NCBI GenBank assembly: GCA_025201765.1
Contig: MU623342.1
Coordinates: 434,001-498,000 of the forward strand
Source: Daldinia sp. FL1419
Lineage: Eukaryota > Ascomycota > Sordariomycetes > Xylariales > Hypoxylaceae
DNA length: 64,000 nucleotides
Direction of reading: 5' to 3'
Below, in pieces: positions 1 to 10,726 of the stretch; the stretch's first letter is position 1; each line of letters opens with the position of its first letter. Below the pieces are notes generated by a model that was not told where the DNA came from, did no database searches, and saw nothing but the letters and a program-made list of their open reading frames with translations. A program made the position numbers and the translations under genes.

Positions 1-460
1 ATATATTTTTTAAATGTTAGTAAATTAAAAATAAGTATTTATAATATAAAGAACCTTTTATTTAAATTGAAAGAAAAATTATATGGGTTAAAAAAGAGGG
101 TATAGATCTTGAGGCTCCTAAAGAGGTTATTAAGGGGGGTCCCCCAAAACAACAATGCTAAAATTAATAATATTATAGAATTTATAATATTTTTGATTAT
201 AATATAAGAATTTATAAAATAATAGATCTAATTTTTAATAATAATATTTAATTGGATTTCTAATTAATTTTAATTATTATAATTAAATTATTTACAATTA
301 AATTGGAGGGTTTTTAAAAATTGATTGGTTGATTAGTTTGATTGGTTAATTTGTGGGGCACGTTAAAGATTACCTAATAAAAATAGAACCAGAAAAAGAA
401 AATAGAAAAAAGAAAAAAGAAAAAAAATAAATAACAAACGGCTTGGCGATTATCGATAAC
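1..460. repeat. AT-rich tract, probable edge of a decayed repeat
   Basis: The first ~460 bases are dominated by A and T, with long runs of alternating ATTA/TTAATA and only short GC islands. No open frame of note crosses it. Base composition changes within a few hundred bases to the mixed composition of the neighbouring gene. In filamentous ascomycetes such tracts are commonly transposon remnants mutated by RIP; that origin is inference, because no terminal repeat or transposase fragment is visible here. Confidence 0.5.
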
Positions 461-1429
461 TACCTAGCCCCACTGTGGACAGCTTACACTTAATTTAGGT
501 ACCGCTGTAAGACACTATTCTTCCTGGTTTACACAGGCTATGGTACCCAAGCTTACTAGCAGGATAGGTAAAAGCACGGAATACGATCGTAGCGTTATTA
601 GCTTTGGTAGATATCTTTCCCATCGATCTTATGATCCCATCGTGAAACCATCAGAGAGACCTAACTAGGCACCCAGCTAAATGATTACCTATTTTATTAG
701 GTACTTTGATGTACAAAATCAGGTACTGCATGGTATTACGTAGTGCACCTCAAAAGATCCGGGACCCTTTCGCCCACTAATGCATGGGGATTCCAGTTAG
801 TTGATTTGCCATTGCGGCTAGTTTGTACTACTTTTGTCAGGCTTACGGGTCAAAAATTCAGCCTCCGGTTAGGTACAGGCGGTACCTATTACCACTAGGT
901 TAGGTATCTGGAAGGGATGTTCTCCTGGATCCTTCTCCCCATTTTTGCGCCTACGCCTTTGAAAGTGATTTACGATAAAGGGCGGGAAAAAAAAATTACA
1001 AAACCAGGTATTGCATAAGCATTCGACCGGTGTTCCTTAACACCGATAGAAAAGCAATCGCAATTGAGAACGTATATTTTATTTTGATTTTTTTAGTCTT
1101 TTATTCTTTACTGATCTTCTTAAATCAGACCAAACGCCCAAAACCGCCAACAAAAACTTTAGGGGGTCGTATTCTGGGCTTGTTCTGGGCTTGTTCTGGT
1201 TGTCTGGTATTCTGGTATTCTGGAAGGGTGGATACCATTTTACTTGGAACTTCTCCCTACTTTTAATATTTCCGATCCAAACACCAGCATTTTCATTTAT
1301 CCCTCCTTTGGAGTCTGGTTTCGCGTAATTTGTCAGCCTTTAGGATCTCCTTCATTTTTTTAACCCAGTCGTCAATACCCGTGATATATTTCAACATCGG
1401 TACACGGCTGTAACTAAAGGTTCTTCGCC
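461..1429. other. intergenic, upstream of the Sgf11-like gene
   Basis: There is no supported gene. A short tandem duplication of a GGGCTTGTTCT-type unit followed by TCTGGTAT-type units lies at about 1175-1222. A 78-codon open frame at 1030-1266 is hydrophobic and low in complexity and is treated as chance. The last few hundred bases presumably hold the promoter and leader of the gene starting at 1430, but I see no definite TATA element. Confidence 0.4.
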
Positions 1430-2780
1430 ATGGCCTCATCCAATACCGGCAAGGCTGGAGTTATTAAAGCTCCAGAGGGTGCCGGGAGAATGGATCAGCT
1501 TGTGAGTTGGCGATTTTTACACTTTTTTTCTTTTTTTAAATAACATATTCCAACATAAATCCATTATTATACCCAGAAAGTTATGAGAATGCAGCTAATT
1601 AGTCTTTTTTTTATTATAGGCGCATTCTATTCTCGATGATCTGCTTTACAACATCGTGCACGACTTATTAATGCAGACGCATCGAGAGGAGAAGATCGCC
1701 CGCGCTTCAACCGCTGCTATTCGCGTCGAGAAGTTAGCCGCCGATACAGCAGACTCCAACGCTACCGACACTAGACCAGATGTCAAAGTTGAAACGGATG
1801 CCGCTGTTTACGACGAAGGAAAGGTGTTGTTGAAGGGGAACCCGCTAGCTACCACCAAGGACATCGTCTGCCCTAGGTGTCACCTCCCAAGGCTACTATA
1901 CCCTACAGATGGCAAAGGAGCAAGGAAACCCGACCCGAGCATAATTTACTGCAAGAAACATCCGTACATCGAAAAGCCCGGCTACGATATCTACGGTCAA
2001 ACATGGGTTGCACAAGGTCCGGGGAGGGGGAAGAAAAAGAAGGACATGGAGAAGAAGCTGGAGCAAAACTCGGACTCGCAGACGCCAGGCCCAGAAGGAG
2101 GAACGGGTGGTGGTGGTGCTGCCTCGCGGCCCCCAAACATGCTCTCATTCCCGTCGGCAACCTGCAGCAAGTGCAAGCGTTGTATCCTGGTCACCCGCTT
2201 AAACAACCATATGGGTTCATGTATTGGAAACAGCGGGCGCAATGCTAGTCGTGCCGCTGCGCAGAAGATCAGCAATGGCAACAATAACTCCAACGGAAAT
2301 GCCGACGGAACTCCCCCTTCCAGTCAAAAAGGCACTCCTCATCCGAGCTCCAGAGCCGGCAGCCCTCACAAGAAGAGGGACAGTGACGAGATAGATGATG
2401 ATGACGATACGGACAACGACTCGCATAAGAAGAAGAAATTGAAATCCACGCCCGCAAATGCAGCCAACAAGAAGCTAATTCTCAAGCATAAGAATGCTTC
2501 AGGCAACAAGAAAGAAAAAGTCAAGACGAGTTCTTCGCTAAGCGTGGAGCAAAAAGTAGACGATGATGATGCGGAAGGGTCAACGGTAGAAGTTGCTCCC
2601 AAGAAGAAGATAACGAAGGTGCCTAGTCCGGCTAAGAAGCTGAAGCTGGGAGCATCAAAACCACTGCTATCATCACCTATGTCCAAGAGCAATGGCAAGA
2701 CTTCGGCTCCTAGCGGTGGAGGAGATGACGACCGCGAGTCCGAAAGCTCAGGAACGCTATCATCCCCGCCAGTCGGATAA
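1430..2780 (+). CDS. Sgf11-like subunit of the SAGA deubiquitinase module
   Basis: Two exons, 1430-1501 and 1620-2780, give 410 aa; the intron (1502-1619) has donor GTGAGT, a GCTAAT branch site and acceptor TATAG, and keeps phase. The N-terminal helix (about residues 25-62, ILDDLLYNIVHDLL then HREEKIAR) resembles the Sgf11 helix that docks on the deubiquitinase module. A Cys/His cluster lies at C108, C111, C135 and H138. A second one (C206, C209, H221, C225) followed by GRNASRAAA matches the SGF11-type C2HC finger that binds the nucleosome acidic patch. The C-terminal half is low-complexity, rich in Ser, Lys and Asp. Family knowledge: Sgf11 works with Ubp8, Sus1 and Sgf73 to deubiquitinate histone H2B in the nucleus. 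The family call is from motifs; another fungal zinc-finger protein of similar layout is possible. Confidence 0.7.
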
Positions 2781-3369
2781 TTGCGGCGATGATTGTCTCG
2801 TTGAGATGTTAGACAAATTACGATACCCTCCATGAAACATTTATAGACGTCTACTATCCAACGAGCATTTCGAGAAAAAGAGAAAGAGAAAACTTTGTCT
2901 CCGTCTGGCTTACGCCTTCATGGCTTTCTTGTACACCGGCCGCAGCGTTGCATTCAAGGGGTTCGGGGGACTACTTCACCAGCGAGAATAGGGAGCTAGG
3001 GCATGCTTCTGCATCGGGTCCAGGTAGACGACATCTGGCGTGCATTATGATCATCATTGAAAAACTATATCTTTAGAAGGCTTCTTTGCACATATGTAAT
3101 ACAGACCCATCAGCGGGTAGTGCGATGGCTTACAGTTGACTCGTACATATATACCACCACGAATGTTGATTTGATTTTGATTTTGATTTGATTTGGTATC
3201 TCCACGTCTAATCCCGTAAATTCTCCTTTTCCCCTCAAACTCCTAAACGCCAGCTTTATGCATCGTTATAGATACCCGTGGCCATGACCGCGACCATGAC
3301 CGTGACCGTAGCGTGTATGTATACTCGCGGTAGGTGTGATGGATGCGGTAAATGGTAGACGAGTGGCTA
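2781..3369. other. convergent 3' intergenic region
   Basis: This separates the Sgf11-like gene (+) from the cyclophilin gene (-), so it carries both 3' ends. A short GATTTT/GATTT tandem run lies at about 3170-3197. I see no open frame that looks coding. Confidence 0.5.
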
Positions 3370-3960
3370 CTAGACGGTTTCTGCATCATCCAGCACCCTC
3401 GCCCTAATAATCTTGACCTCCTCCACCGGCCTATCCTCCGCCCCCGTCTTGACCATACCCAACCTCTTCAGCACCGCCAACCCACTCTTCACTCTTCCGA
3501 AGATAGTGTGCTTGCCGTCGAGCCAAGGAGTCGGAGCCAGCGTTAGGAAAAACTGGGAACCGTTGGTGTCCTTTCCCGCGTTGGCCATGCTCAGGATCCC
3601 TGCGCCCGTGTGTCGCAAGTCCGGCGCGATCTCATCTTCGAATTTCTCCCCGTAGATGGAAGAACCCCCGCGACCGGTGCCCGTCGGATCACCCGTCTGC
3701 ACCATGAAGTTCGGGATCACACGGTGGAAGACGCAGTTGTCGTAGTACCCGCGCTGCGCGAGGGTGCGGAAGTTGGTGCACGTGCGCGGCGCGTGGGTTG
3801 TGTAGAGTTCGAGGGTTATTGTGCCCTGGGGGACGGAGGGGGGGGGAGGTTAGTCTGGAGCGCGTTTATGCGGATGGGGATATAAAATGTAGAGATTGGT
3901 GGGTGTATGATGATGCATCGCACTTACCATGGAGGTCTCCAGGGCGACGTTGGTAGTCAT
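3370..3960 (-). CDS. Peptidyl-prolyl cis-trans isomerase, PPIL1-type cyclophilin
   Basis: Two exons on the minus strand, 3960-3928 and 3825-3370, give 162 aa, the usual size of the single-domain PPIL1/Cyp1 cyclophilins. The intron has donor GTAAGT and acceptor CCCAG. The protein starts MTTNVALETSMGTITLELY. Active-site features are visible: FHRVIPNFMVQTGD with the catalytic Arg at about residue 46, GSQFFLT (Q102, F103) and W112 in PTPWLDGKHTIFG. Family knowledge: cyclophilins catalyse proline isomerisation, and PPIL1-type members associate with the spliceosome through SKIP/Prp45. There is no signal peptide, so cytosolic or nuclear location is expected. The gene is divergent from the signal peptide peptidase gene. 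Confidence 0.93.
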
Positions 3961-4781
3961 GTTGGGCACGCGTGACACGAAAACAAGCTTTATTCACCTG
4001 TATATATAGGTACATGTATATGAGGTTAATGTCAATTGAAGCTATTTTGAAGCTCCAAACTGTCGAGATTCTAGTTTGGAGCTTTGGAGGGGTTGAACCT
4101 CGATTATTCAATTGGCCGTTGGGTTATTATGCAACTATTGGTATTTCTTAATATGGAATATGGAAGGAAGGCCCAATCAGGTGCATAGGCGCACAGCTAG
4201 GCGCAACTAACTTACGAACAAGCCACATTTTTTTTAGGTCATACAAGTTCCATGGAATACATCGATTTCAACGACCAAGCTGTCTTCAAATTTACTACTA
4301 CATCTTTCAACTTTTTTCTTCTATAGACTACTTCATTTGCAGAACTCATTTTGACGAATTTCCCATCTCGTAGCCGATCAATCTCCATTCTCGAATCATC
4401 TTTGTCATTTTATTCCGACACAAATTATGTGTACACCTCTTCAAGATTTGTAGAGCTTTATAGGCCAAGGCTCCAGATGTCACATACAGTTTAGCGTTTT
4501 TCTTCTCTATCGTCTCATCCCCCTGCGATCAAGGAAGATCCTCGTGGAATTCCTGGGGTATACCTTATATTTATGTGTATTGTTTGGCTGTTATTGGGTT
4601 AGCGTAGCCAACTTCGAAAAGAACAAATCCGGTCTGAGGCCCCAGGCTTCGTTTTGATGCCGCCGTAAACAAGGCTTCATACTACATCTCATTCACCCTT
4701 GGTGTCTTCGAATAGCCTCTCCAGTTCATAGAGTCAGCTTAAGTCACCGAGTCTCCATCTGGCTCGGGTGCCAAAAGAATA
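3961..4781. promoter_or_regulatory. divergent promoter region (cyclophilin / signal peptide peptidase)
   Basis: An 821-bp region lies between two divergent start codons (minus at 3960, plus at 4782) and must contain both promoters. It is moderately pyrimidine-rich on the plus strand around 4290-4520. I can name no defined transcription-factor site. Confidence 0.5.
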
Positions 4782-6607
4782 ATGGCTAGTGAAAACTCTA
4801 CCGTTCTTGCGGCAGGCGAGATCGCAGCCGCAAAGGTGGGAGAGTCTCTGGCAGCCAACGAGACTCTCACGGAGAAACTCGCCACTCTACCGGGCATCCT
4901 GTGGAGCAATAGAGATTTCTTCTTACTCGAGGGCCGCATCATCTTTACGGCAATAGCTTGTATCTATATCGGATCACAAGCCGCTCTTCATCGCCCTCCT
5001 TCCGCAAACCCAGCCAAGGGCAAGAAAGATCAGAAAAGCCGAGATGAAGATAGGGAACGTGAGCTCGTCCAAGGTCTTCTACCCTCAGACGCTATTATAC
5101 TCCCCATAATGGCTGGGATGGTCCTAATAGGCCTCTACTACTTGATCAAGTGGCTCGACGACACGGAGATCCTTAATAAAATATTGAAAGTGTACTTCTC
5201 ATTTATATCAGTAGCTGCCATGTGGAAACTTATTACGGACTCTTTACATTGCGTCACCGGATTTATCTTTCCCACTGTGTGGCTTGGAAAGAATAGTACG
5301 CTTTACCATATCGATCCTTTAAAAAGGGGCCAGTGGTTTGTCAACGGCGACTCCGCTGAGAAAATATGGGACGACAAGAAGAAAACACCCCTTCCACATC
5401 GGTTGTCCGAGTTGGACGTTTCCGATAACACGAATAGCTTACTGTGGGGGATCCGCCGTCTGCTTACAGAATATTGGACTGTTCGCCTATCGATCTACGG
5501 TATTACGAACCAAAAGTTAAAAATCAGGTTCCACGATATTATTGGTAGCGTCCTTGCTGTCCTAGCGAGTGCGGTATATTACGTGACAGAGTCAAACTTC
5601 ATATCTAACTTTATGGGCTATTCATTCTCTTATGCCGGTATCATCGTGTTGTCTCCAACTACGTTTGCTACTGGATCTGCTGTGCTGTTGGGCCTGTTCT
5701 TCTACGATATTTACATGGTTTTTTATACGTAAGCCTACACTACTATCCCTTATGTTAAGCATAGTTTGTTCCACTCACACCCGGTTATAGTCCGTACATG
5801 GTAACAGTCGCCACCAAGCTCGATGTTCCTATAAAGCTTGTTTTCGAAGGACCAACCAAAGCCAGTATGCTTGGTCTAGGCGATATTGTAGTCCCTGGAA
5901 TATTCGTTGGGCTCTGCCTACGATTTGACCTTTACATGTACTACTATCGTCAACGAAGGTTTGTTCCCGTGGAGTTAAAAAGCGAGGATGTAACAAGCCA
6001 AATTGTGACTAAAACAGAGACGCAACGGATGGTAGTCAAACCAGACTATGTAAGCCCACAGGGCCAATGGGGGGATTGGTTCTGGAGTACAAAATTCGGC
6101 AAATTGACTAAAGATGCCACGCCTGCACTAGAGGCAGCAGCATTCCCCAAACCATATTTCCATGCTGCCTTAGTTGGATACCTACTCGCGATGGTAGTAA
6201 CTCTAGTGGTACTATTAGTCTACCGCCACGCGCAACCAGCATTGCTATACCTTGTCCCGGGCATCGTTTTCGCCGCTTGGACCACAGGCCTATTCAGAGG
6301 GGAACTTCGCGAGATGTGGGGTTATACGGAAGACGGTAGTCTCGATACCGTAGACACAATAGTGGAAGTTGATGGAGATGGAAATATTATTGGCTTGGTC
6401 CAAAAAAAGGACGACTCTAAGAGTGATAACAAGGAGGATAGCAAAGGTGACGACAAGGTCGACGCCAATTCAAGCAACAAGATCGACAAGAATGACGGAA
6501 CTGAGGCTAACAAGGGAGATAAGCTAAGAAAGGAAGAGAACGGAAGTTACTCTATTCTCCTTTTCTCTATCGAGGTCCCAGCACCAAGCGAAACAAGCGA
6601 TCCATAG
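4782..6607 (+). CDS. Signal peptide peptidase, intramembrane aspartyl protease
   Basis: Exons 4782-5728 and 5791-6607 encode 587 aa; the 62-nt intron (GTAAGC...TATAG) splits a Thr codon between the two catalytic halves. It is a polytopic protein with about nine hydrophobic segments. The presenilin/SPP signature is complete: YD (D309 in LFFYDIYMVF), GLGD (D347 in MLGLGDIVVPG) and PAL (465-467, in QPALLYLVPG). A hydrophilic loop of about 60 residues separates the TM segment after GLGD from the PAL segment, as in fungal homologues. The C-terminal ~90 residues are highly charged (Lys/Asp/Ser repeats). Family knowledge: SPP cleaves signal peptide remnants and tail-anchored or ERAD substrates within the ER membrane. 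The start at 4782 is the first in-frame ATG after the leader. Confidence 0.93.
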
Positions 6608-7922
6608 AGGCATGAATAGCGTTCAAGAAAGGGATATTCCTACACGTAAAAAAACCTAAAGCCCGATTGTCAGAATGCCTTAGGTATCTTATTGAAACAG
6701 CATAGTTTCCTTCGTCCCCTTTGCCCCCTTTGCCCCCTTTATATTCAGTTAGCACGGACCTACAGTGACTCTTCGAATATCCCCAATAGAGCATAACCTC
6801 GTTTCACTAATAAAATTTCCTGTCACTCGTCTCCAATCAACTAGGCCGGCGGGAACTTTATATATTTATAGCAACGAGCGCGGCAACTAGCGCTGGTTTC
6901 TTTAGACAGACAGGGTCTTGGCGGTAGAGGGAACGGGCAAATAACGCAGGTCAGATACAGAATGCCTCATATACTGGCAGATTATAATACTCAACGAATC
7001 CTGATATCTTGATTTAAATTCATTATGAGATCCTACGACTTACCATGATCAAAAAATTTCGTATGAAACTTTGACATATGGTATAGCTATGACGCTTCCA
7101 TGATCTCCATTGAGTTCCTCGTGATATAATAGTTTTATTTCCACGCTAGATGCCTCGTTCGTAGCAAATAGTTATTATATCATATCTAGTGGGGCACTAG
7201 GCACATACTGTGATCTGCTGGGTAGGTTCAGAGCAAACCTTTTAGGAGGTTTGATTCGTGGAATAAGAATACGAAACCGCCATTTGAGGTGGCTGGTTTA
7301 TTACCGCTTCTTCTTACCTATGTGGTCCGCAGGTGTTACGAGTTAGAAATAAATATAACGAGGTCTTAGACAGAACCTAGACTCGGGAAGTGACTCAAAC
7401 ACGATATCAAAAAGACTAGCTGCGAATAGACTCGGAGTCGCTTTGGTAAACGTCGTATTCGATAGGAGGTACTTGTTTGAAGGCCTTCTTACTTACCCTA
7501 TATGTTGTATTTAGGCAAACTAGGAAAGAACATGGCTAGAGCACTAAACTTTCCTCTTTGAAATTGACGCATTTTAGAGAGCACGCTTGGATAATAGTTG
7601 ATAGTGGTTTCCATGGGAATGGCTGGTAGACTGATTACGTCTTGTGGCCCCCAAAAGCATTCTATAAGTTGTCCCTCCACTTCTCTCTCATGTCCTTTCA
7701 ACTTACCAAATTACCAAATTACCAAACTACCGAACTACCAAACTACCAACCCGTCTTTCACACCTAGACTTCACTATTACTACAGATCTCATCATACTCC
7801 AAGCAAGTTGCTTACTATTTCGAGTTCTACTCAAGTATATCTAGGTAACTCCTACAAGTATTGAATCCTCTGTTTATCAGCTGGCTAATAGATTTCAGGG
7901 ATATTATCAGCCTGTTACCAAG
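6608..7922. other. intergenic region with small tandem repeats
   Basis: There is no supported gene in this 1.3-kb stretch. A TTTGCCCCC tandem repeat (about three copies, 6715-6741) sits just downstream of the signal peptide peptidase stop codon. A run of TTACCAAA/CTACCAAA units occupies about 7702-7750, roughly 170 bp before the next start codon. Small open frames here are short and show no family features. Confidence 0.4.
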
Positions 7923-8561
7923 ATGGATAACCAAGATCACGATAACACGAAAAAGGCTGACGGCAAGGCCGACGGAAAGGCCCGTACGAAAACGAGAGGC
8001 CGAGCTAATAACCGGGCTGACCCAAGAATGTCACTAGCGTTCATCCTCAATTTGCGTAACGAGGCTGCAAGCAAATTAAATCTCTGGGGTATCCTCACGC
8101 CAGAGGACTGGGATAGAATCAAGACCCCTGAGAGTGCTTATCAGCGTCTCTGGGAGAATCCCGATTACGGCCGACCTGGATCCAATACCGAGCCGACACT
8201 ACTCAGCCGCAGACGGTCGATGGAGTATCGTAGCCGCTCCAGGTCGCCCTTCCGTCAACAAGTCGTGAGCCGTGAATTCCCCACCAACGGCTTGCCACGT
8301 GAGGATACTTCTACTATTACCCGCGGTCCCACCCTCGTCGCCGACACTAGCCCTTCCAGCGAAGGTTCATCAACCTTAGACGTCTCTTCCAACGACAACG
8401 ACGACGTAGAAGGCTCCGACGCCACTGAGGCCAACCCGCTTCTAGACGATGCAGAGGATACTCGAACGGAACGTGAGCTTATTAGTGGATTGCACAGCGA
8501 TACTCTAGAGGGCTACATCTGGCTAGCTAAGACCGTCTTTAAATCGAATGAGATGCAATAG
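7923..8561 (+). CDS. hypothetical protein, 212 aa, charged and disordered
   Basis: A single-exon open frame starts at an ATG in good context (CAAGATGG). I do not recognise the family. The N-terminal 38 residues are rich in Lys, Arg, Asp and Gly (repeats of KADGKADGKA type). A short block with some order follows at about residues 39-80 (SLAFILN, then LWGILTPEDWDRI). The rest is Ser/Arg- and Asp-rich and probably disordered (RSRSRSPFRQQ near residue 105). No signal peptide or membrane segment is present. Codon usage and the absence of stops over 639 bases favour a real gene, but the function is unknown. Confidence 0.55.
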   Translation: MDNQDHDNTKKADGKADGKARTKTRGRANNRADPRMSLAFILNLRNEAASKLNLWGILTPEDWDRIKTPESAYQRLWENPDYGRPGSNTEPTLLSRRRSMEYRSRSRSPFRQQVVSREFPTNGLPREDTSTITRGPTLVADTSPSSEGSSTLDVSSNDNDDVEGSDATEANPLLDDAEDTRTERELISGLHSDTLEGYIWLAKTVFKSNEMQ

Positions 8562-9669
8562 AGGTTGGGCTTGGGAAGGAAGAGTTGATCGTTCCTTCAT
8601 GGATTGATCATTACGTCGTTGGATTGGTTGTTAAGGAGTTGAATATGGCTTATGTTATTACTCGCTTGTGTCATTGATCAATGGCCAAGCTTAAGATTAG
8701 GGGTTGAGCTGTTCCCCCTAGATTCCCCCCTTTCACCCCTCTCCCCCAAACAGGTAGCCAGCGGAACCATCCATAGTGAGATAGACTAGGACTATTTGCT
8801 GCCTGGATATACCTACTAGTAGGTCTCTGGGCTTCAAAGGAAGTAGAGAATCTCCCCGGGTTGGCTATCGCAATGGAGGAGACCACCATTACTTGCTTGC
8901 ATGTAATGCGTAGGTGGATAGGCTTGGGTTTCACAGTTGCTGTTATACAAGCAGGTATTTTGGGTTTTTCTCAGCAAGGATAAGTGGTTAGGGATTTTCC
9001 GTTAATGGAATATCTTTTTCTCAAACTGGTATTGTAACTACCTATGTGATTGTGTAGTTGATCTAAGTCGGTGGTTGTTGATATAGGTGCCCGGTGTTGG
9101 GATGGTATATTCTTAGTGGAGGTAAATGAAAGGGATGAATACCTAGGTACCTAGGTAGGCAAGGTAGGTAGGTAGGTACCTGATGATTCAAAGTGCACGT
9201 GTGGGTCTAGACTTTAAGCTTAGTGGAAAGTCTATTCAGCGGACTCTTTAGTGCTAGGCTGCTGGGATCGTTAGCTGCCGCCACCAGCGCTACCTATTAC
9301 CATGCACTATCATTCAACCACCAATGCATGTGGACAGGGCTGTTGCTCTGTAGTAGAAACGTCCCGTACTACCCTGCGTACAGGAAGCATCTTAATCATT
9401 TCAGAGCCAATAGCGAATTAGATAACTACACGAAGGGATCGATAAGTCAAAAAGCCGCATAAGGGTTCATAATGGGTGGGCGGTTGAAGGTGAGATGATG
9501 TAAGACGGATCCGATTGGACTTTCTTCTGTCTCTCTTATTTTCATACTTTTTTTTGGATCTTTTCTTTGGATAACTATTTATACTATTACTTTTCGAGCT
9601 GGTACATAATCCTACTGCAATACAATATCTGAACCTCCTCACCAATTCCTAACTCCCCAACCAAACACC
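8562..9669. other. intergenic region with TACCTAGGTA-type motif cluster
   Basis: There is no supported gene. A dense cluster of ACCTAGGT/AGGTAGGT units runs from about 9140 to 9183, one of the strongest copies of a motif scattered through the window. The leader just before 9670 is pyrimidine-rich. Short open frames on both strands look accidental. Confidence 0.4.
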
Positions 9670-10726
9670 ATGGGATCGGGCAACGTGGAGGTCATACAAT
9701 ATCTTGTCGATACTCGGGCTTTATGGCTCGATGCGCCCAAGACAAAAAACCTCTTTTTCAAGGTATGAGTAATTTCAATGTCGTTTTCGTTTTCGCCCTT
9801 CCATCGTTCTTATTCTCACGATGGAGTTGGATTTAAATAGCTTACGTCAGTTATAGGCGTCGCGCGCATTGGCGTTCCTTGCCGAAGATGAGCAGGAGGC
9901 GGCGCTGAAGTATTACTTCGTCGCCGATGCGAAGATGTCACTTGTTTCGCATCTCTTAAAGCGCTGGGTTGTTAGCAAATACGCCAACATCCCGTGGTGG
10001 GATGTGAAGTTGACGAGGGACGAAAAGACTAAGCCTGTTTACGTAGACCCTGCTACGGGTAAGCAGCCGGTTGCGTTCAACGTCAGTCATCAGGCTGGCA
10101 TCGTCGCCCTTGTGGCTGTGGCCGGATATGACGGAAAGGTCGACGTCGGGACTGACATAGTCTGCACGAGCGAGCGCCGTGCGCGCGACCGCGAGGTCAT
10201 CAATACGGAGGGCTGGGGCAGTTTTGTCGACTTGCACTCGGATGTATTTGGCCGGTCTGAGGCGGGCTATCTAAAGAGCGATTTGTCGAGTGCCCTACGG
10301 GATCTGCCTCCGCTGGCGCGCGTCGACGAGATCATCGACTCTAAACTACGAGCCTTCTATGCGCTCTGGTGTCTACGTGAAGCATATGTCAAGATGACGG
10401 GTGATGCACTTTTAGCACCGTGGCTCAAGGACCTCGAGTTCAAAAACTTCCGGGCACCACATCCCAGCCAGGAATTCGAGCAACGGCCGGACGAGGAGGT
10501 GGCCGAGAAGCAGGAGATCATCAAGGACCACGAGATCCTGTTCCACGGGAACAAAGTGGACGATGTGAACATCTGCTTGCGCTCTCTGGGGCCGGCCTAC
10601 ATGACCTGCTCTGCCATCCGGACGCCAGATCGCAAGGAGGACGCGCTCAGCTGGGACCTGGGACCGTACCAGTTCCTGCGGATAGACCAGATCTTGTCCG
10701 ACGCGGAAGACCGGCTAGCCGATTGA
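9670..10726 (+). CDS. 4'-phosphopantetheinyl transferase, Sfp/Lys5/NpgA type
   Basis: Exons 9670-9762 and 9857-10726 give 320 aa; the intron begins GTATGA and ends TATAG, phase 0. The exon-1 start MGSGNVEVIQYLVDTRALWL is typical of fungal members. Motifs in order: NVSHQ (106-110), VGTDIV with the Mg-binding Asp at about residue 131, and WCLREAYVKMTG (W202 to K210) carrying the catalytic Glu and Lys of the ACPS superfamily. Family knowledge: the enzyme transfers the phosphopantetheine arm of CoA to carrier domains of Lys2-type alpha-aminoadipate reductase, fatty acid synthase-like proteins, polyketide synthases and NRPSs, so it underlies lysine synthesis and secondary metabolism. No synthase gene lies nearby, which fits a stand-alone housekeeping gene. 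Confidence 0.92.
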
